From contig CM040425.1 of assembly GCA_022702705.1 (NCBI GenBank), forward strand, positions 6,588,001 through 6,652,000: DNA of 64,000 bases, given 5' to 3'. The translations under genes were made by a program, and so were the position numbers. Shown piece after piece: positions 49,001 through 55,000 of this stretch; the first letter of the stretch is position 1; every line of letters starts with the position of its first letter. Source of the stretch: Papilionanthe hookeriana x Papilionanthe teres (lineage: Eukaryota; Streptophyta; Magnoliopsida; Asparagales; Orchidaceae). The notes beneath the pieces were generated by a model, which ran no database searches, had not been told where the DNA came from, and worked only from the letters and a program-made list of their open reading frames with translations.

Positions 49001-52000
49001 ATTCAGATGCTGCCGAAGGATGTGCACAAGCAACATTTCGAACTCCCGTGGGTCACTATGAATTTCTAATTTAATGGTAAAGATTGTCAGATGATAACAG
49101 GCCGTAGGAACTCTATGTCTAACAATTTTTCCAACCATAGGGATAATGCATTTTTTTTTGGAGGGGATTATTGTTTCGTCATTGCCTAGTTTAAAGGCAA
49201 TTCTGTCTTGTATTAGCCTAAGGACAATTCAATCTTTTATTATTTATTATTGTTTAGTATAAATATAACTAATATGCTTAGGTTATGCATGAGATTGTGT
49301 CTTGAGTTTTAGGGTTGGGGTATGGGATAGATTTTCTACTTCGCGAGTTATAGTGTTTGAGAGAGATTGCTTACCTCTCAAATTGTTGGTGTTCATCCAT
49401 TATATGGTATTCTTAGTGCTCTTGAGCAAGCAATTAGTTTTGCCTTTATTTTTGAGAAAAACTCATTGAGTTCTATCATTTTGTATAGTAAAAACAACAA
49501 ATTAAGCACTAGAGTGGATTGCATTGTGTATAGGAGTGGGTGGGAAGAGAGTAGACCTAATTCAAAATTATTTGTGGAGATTTATCAAGCTATCAAAGGA
49601 GAACTAAAGTTAGTTTGATATATAGCTCTGGTCAAAAGTCTTTTCACCTAAATTTTTAAAGACTATAAAAAATCACTTGGATCTAAACATAATATGATGC
49701 CTAAATGGTTTTTTTTAAGGACTGTTAATTGTCTTGCAATTAGAGGCTTCGACCACCTTTTCTTGGGAGTGGCTTTTGAACTTTGCTTCTTGGCAAGTAC
49801 TATTGGAGCGCAGGAATAGTCAGACCACCTGTCATGATATCATTCAGATAGTGGATAAAAGGCTTAAGTTGGCCTAATATAGGGTCGAAGTTTGTTTACA
49901 ACTTGAAATAAGTTTAGCCTATGATAGGACTATATTTGGTATTTTAGACAAGCATATGCTGTATGGTGGTGGAACTAGAATTTAAGGAAATGCGTAGCAA
50001 AATAAATAATTAAAGGTTGACAAGTATTCATGTTTAATGCTTTCATCTCTTTATAAAATTATCATAAATATAATTATTAAATTAGAAATATAGCTAATAT
50101 TAAATTATTATTTAATATTTAAGTTTAAAAGAAATTTTTTTGTGGATTATATGATATCAAAGAGTTCAGAAAAAAATCTAAAGGTGACAAGTACCCTCCC
50201 CAACCCACTCTTAGTTCCATCACTACATGTATGCATATATATTGTACGTGCATGCCTATGTGTGTGCTTCATACATGCATACCTTCAAAATGTCAAATTA
50301 AAAGGAAATCTATATAAATAACACAATTCCTTTTTATTTACATATCTAATATCTAATGTTTGGTATCAAAACATCTTTTAAAGGATAAAGTGGTACAATT
50401 AGGTCGAATAAACCCTTATGGAGTAAATATTCAGCCGCTTGTGAACTGTTGGGTATTGTCTCTTCAATGTTTGTTCAATTACTCTTTTACCTGTAAATGC
50501 AATGTAGGCATTAAGTATGGTAATAATAATATCTCCCAATATACCAGAGCTTCCTATAACTTTGCCAATTGTAGATGTAATGATTGATACATAAAATAAC
50601 TTTTATTTGATTGATAATATATGAAGCAGAAGATATTTTAGCCATTTGTATCAAGCTCAAATCCACTTCTTGCATGTGCGCTCTTCCAAAAGCGCACACA
50701 ATAATGACAGGTAGAGATCAATTAGTGGCATACTCGATTTAACGGGTGATTTGATCACCTAATACGAATCTAATACTAATTCCCATAAACCGAAAATCCA
50801 TAACTTCAATTGCCATGAGAATACTGTTTAGTTAACCTCATTTGAACAGCTCTAGTTAAACCTATTTTTCTTTGATAAAAAGAAATGCGATCTATCTGAG
50901 GTCCCTCCTCTCAATGAAATTCAATGGGGTCTATAGAGGCCATATCTTCATTCATAGGCTCCCAAGTGCCGGGATCAATAAAGAGTTCAACTTTATTTGA
51001 ACTGCTCATTTTCAAATGATATCCGCAGTATTCACAAATATTAATTTTGGAACTATTTTTTTTTATAATTTAATCCATAACAATTCTCTCGTTGAACTCA
51101 TAACTACTTGTATTTTGTATTTATATCGAAATCATTAGATTTTCTCTCTTCTATTGAAATAACTACTACTAGTTTTGATGCTAGAATTTTCTTTTTCAAT
51201 AATATTTGTATTTTTCGTACAAATGAAACTAGAAATGTAACTGTCGATATCACTTTGTGTCACTATTAAGACTGATTTCAAAACGAAGATAACTATCAAT
51301 GCAATTATTAATGTTATTATTCCTATTAGATTGAGTATCATACATAGAATAATAATAATAGTAATTACTACTATTAGACACCACCCACTATTCAAATATT
51401 CTAGGTAGTTCACCCAAGCACTGTCAATATCAAAAATCTAATTTTCAATATCAAAATATACAAATAAAGTGTCACCATTACTATTTCTAACTAAAAAAGT
51501 ATAATCAGAGATCACACTAAAGATTCGTACCATCAAATAAATAATATAGATAATTAATATTACTGAAACCATAATTGTCCCAACTAGGAATCTTTTTGTC
51601 CACATTTTTTCGCATAGTTTCTTCACTTCCACTAGTATGTCCAAGCGCTTCAAGACTATCCATTGATTTACTTTGTTCACACTTATGTGCTAACTTCTTG
51701 TTAGAGAATATTGAATTGAACAATTATTTTTTATAGATTCTTTGTGCCTCTATTTTATGAAGACCTAATAGTAATAATAGATGAATAGTCATTTGGTGAA
51801 GAAAGATATCATGTTACTATTTTTTTTATTTCTGTTGAAAGATCTGATTTGATTTACAGAATTTATTGTCTTTCCTATTATAAAGAAATTATTGTCTTTC
51901 CTCTTATAGGTTATTGTGTACAAATCATGCTTAATTAGCTATGGAATGTTATAGGAAATAATTGTAACCTATTTAGTTTTTTTTTTCTTATCTAGGATGT

Positions 52001-55000
52001 GAGATTCCTATATGTAAAGGTACTGGGTATTGCATCAAATAAGATGAAATAATTTTCTCTCTGTCTCTGTTTTCATAGTATCAGAGCGGGAATAAAAATC
52101 TTCTCGAGCCCGCCCGAGAAAACTCTCCAACATCTCGATCCATCGCAGTAAAGACAAGGTTGCGGCAACGACGGGAGCGCGACAGAGACGGGACCACGAC
52201 AACGACAGGATCGCTTCAACAGAGCTAACCTCCCGAAACCCTAGCCTCCTCGTCTAGCCGTGAGAAAACGCCTCCTCCCTTTCTTCTATCATGTCTGAAA
52301 ATACAAATAAATCCACTCCTGAGGAGAAACCTCGGGTGTGGTATGACCATTGCAACATGCCACGACACACTAGAGAAACCTGCTGGTACCCCAACGGGAA
52401 GCCTACAGATCGGAAGCCAAGAAATAAGCACAATCCACATACTGTACACGCTGCTGCCGAACAGACCAACCCATTTAGCAAGGAGCTAATCGATCAAATT
52501 ATGAATCTGCTAAACCTCAATTTGGCAACTGGTACTCCAAATTGTTCGATGGTACATGCAGGTAGAAAACTAAACCCTTGGATTATTGATTCGGGAGCTT
52601 CTGATCATATGAGAAATTTACACCATTTATTTTATTCATATATCCTATATTCTGGCCATGAAAAGGTTCATATTGCTGACAGTAGTTTCTCCTCCATTGC
52701 TGGAAAAGGAAACATTAACCTATTAAAGAGTATAGATCTTAAATCTGCACTCCATGTTCCAAAACACAAATGTAACCTTATATCCGTCAACAAACTTTCA
52801 AAGGATTATAACTGTCTTGTAATTTTCTGTGAATCTTTTTGTGTTTTTCAGGATCAGAAGTCGGAGATGATGATTGGGAGAGCTAATAATATAGGAGGAC
52901 TTTACTACTTTGAGGACACTGTTCTTAGTAATATAAAGGTTCAAGCTTATAGCAGTATGAGTTCGAACCCTGCATTAGAAAAAATAATGGAATCACATCT
53001 TAGACTAGGCCATCCAAGTTTTTCTTATTTAAGACATCTATTTCCTAATTTGTTTAAGGGTGTTAATTGTGCTTTACTTCAATGTGAAGCGTGCTATTTG
53101 GCAAAAAGTCATCGCATAACTTTTACTCCAAAACCATACTGTCCTTCAAAACCTTTTTTCATGATCCATAGTGATGTTTGGGGACCTTCGAAAATGAAAA
53201 CATTATCTTGAAAAAGGGTATTTGTGACTTTTATTGATGATCACATCAGAATATGTTTGGTTTATCTTATAAGCAAAAAATTAGAAGTTGAAAAACTTTT
53301 TAAAGATTTTTACAACATGATTGAAACTCAATTTGAAACTAAAGTATACATCCTTAAATCAGACAATGGAATTGAATACTTTAATGAATTTTTAGGGGAG
53401 TTTTTTAAAAAATAAAGGTATAATTCATCAATCTACATGTCTTGACACTCCACAACAAAATGGAATTCATTGAAAGAAAAAATAGACATTTACTTGAGGT
53501 CACTAGGTCTATTATGTTTTAAATGAACGTTCCTAAATATTTATTGGGGGGGGGGACGCTGTTTTAACTAAATCATATTTAACAAATCAAATGCCAACTC
53601 GAGTTTTACAATATACAACTCTAAATAAATTGAAAAATAGTTTTTCAATTTTACGAATGTATTCAAATATTCCTTTAAAAATCTTTGGATGCACATGTTT
53701 TGTTCATATTCCGAATAAATTTCGATCAAAATTGGATCCAAATTCTGAAAAAATGCATTTTTCTTGGATATGCTTCAAACAAAAAAGGTTACAAATGTTT
53801 TAATCCTGTCACCAAAAGAACTTACATTAGTATGGATGTGACCTATATGAAAAAAATTTCATTCTTTCATAAAAATCCACTTCAAGGAGAGTATAATATA
53901 GAAGATGATTTTTGGAAAGTTTCTGATCCATTACCCCGAGTTATTCTAACACCAAGTACACCTGAAGTCCGTGAAAACAAAGAACCAGAAATAGTTGTTG
54001 AAAGTAATAAAACCCAGGAGAATCCTAGTCAAGAGGCACCTGAAATTATCTTGTCTAATACAGGGGGAGAAATACTGCAGGATACAACAGCAGAACCTCT
54101 GGTTTATTCCAGGAAGAGTCTCCATAAAAGGAAAAATATCCAAATGAAATCTTTAGCTCCCTCCCAATCTGAAGAGCCGAATGATGGTCCTCAAGAAACA
54201 CAGGTAAGTTCCAATCCTAACCTTATTTTTTCACCAACAGAAACTCAAGATTATGAGGTTATGAATCTGGATCTTCCTATAGCCTTTAGAAAAGGAACAC
54301 GTTCTTGTACTGCTAAACATCCTATTTCGAAATATCTATCCTACAAAAAAATCTAAACATCAAGCCTTTTTGTCAAAAATTTCCAATCTATCTGAACCCA
54401 GAATAATACAAGAAGCTCTCAGTAATCTAAATTGGAGAATAACAGTAAAGGAAGAGATTGATGTTTTTTTAAAAAATGGAACCTGAGAAGTTGTCATGTT
54501 ACCAAGAGATAAGCCCACCGTTGGGTGTAAATGGGTCTTCACTATTAAAGTCAAAGCTGATGGGAGTGTCGAAAGATATAAAGCGAGACTAGTAGCGAAA
54601 GGATTCACTCAAACTCACAGAATTGACTATCAGGAGACATTCGCTCCGGTAGCCAAGAGCAATTCTATCCGTGTTCTACTGTCCATAGCAGCAAACCGTG
54701 ATTGGCCCTTACATCAGCTCGATGTTAAAAACACTTTTCTAAACGTTGAATTAGAGGAGGAGGTATTCATGGATCTTCCGCCAGGATTTGAGAAGAAGTT
54801 TGGAGAAGGCAAGGTGTGCAGATTGAAGAAATCCTTATATGGGCTCAAGCAATCTCCTCGCATCTGGTTTGAGAGGTTTGGAAATGTGATTAAAATATGG
54901 ATACACTCAGAGTCAAGCTGATCATACTATGTTCTACAAACACTCAGAATCTGATAAACTCGCTATTCTCATTGTCTATGTCGATGATATTATCCTTATA

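Larger units (their letters stand above)
47710..49478 (+). mobile_element. Short non-autonomous LTR element in intron 2
   Basis: LTRs at 47710-47998 and 49169-49478 share TTTATTATTTATTATTGTTTAGTATA-type blocks (TTTAGTAT, CTAATATGCTTAGG, GGTTATGCATGAGATTGTG). They are flanked by TTTTG at 47705-47709 and 49479-49483, an exact target duplication. After the first LTR is TAGTATTAGAGCC, a worn initiator-tRNA-Met primer site. Before the second is GGAGGGGAT, a purine tract. The 1.17-kb interior is not AT-rich like its surroundings and contains no intact gag or pol; short GAAATGATGAAGAAGG-type segments might be a gag remnant, but that is not secure. Confidence 0.82.

Noticed and set aside
50355..51735. 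Functional nuclear-encoded accD
   Set aside because: Many stops and frame shifts, no targeting presequence, and location in an intron on the opposite strand.
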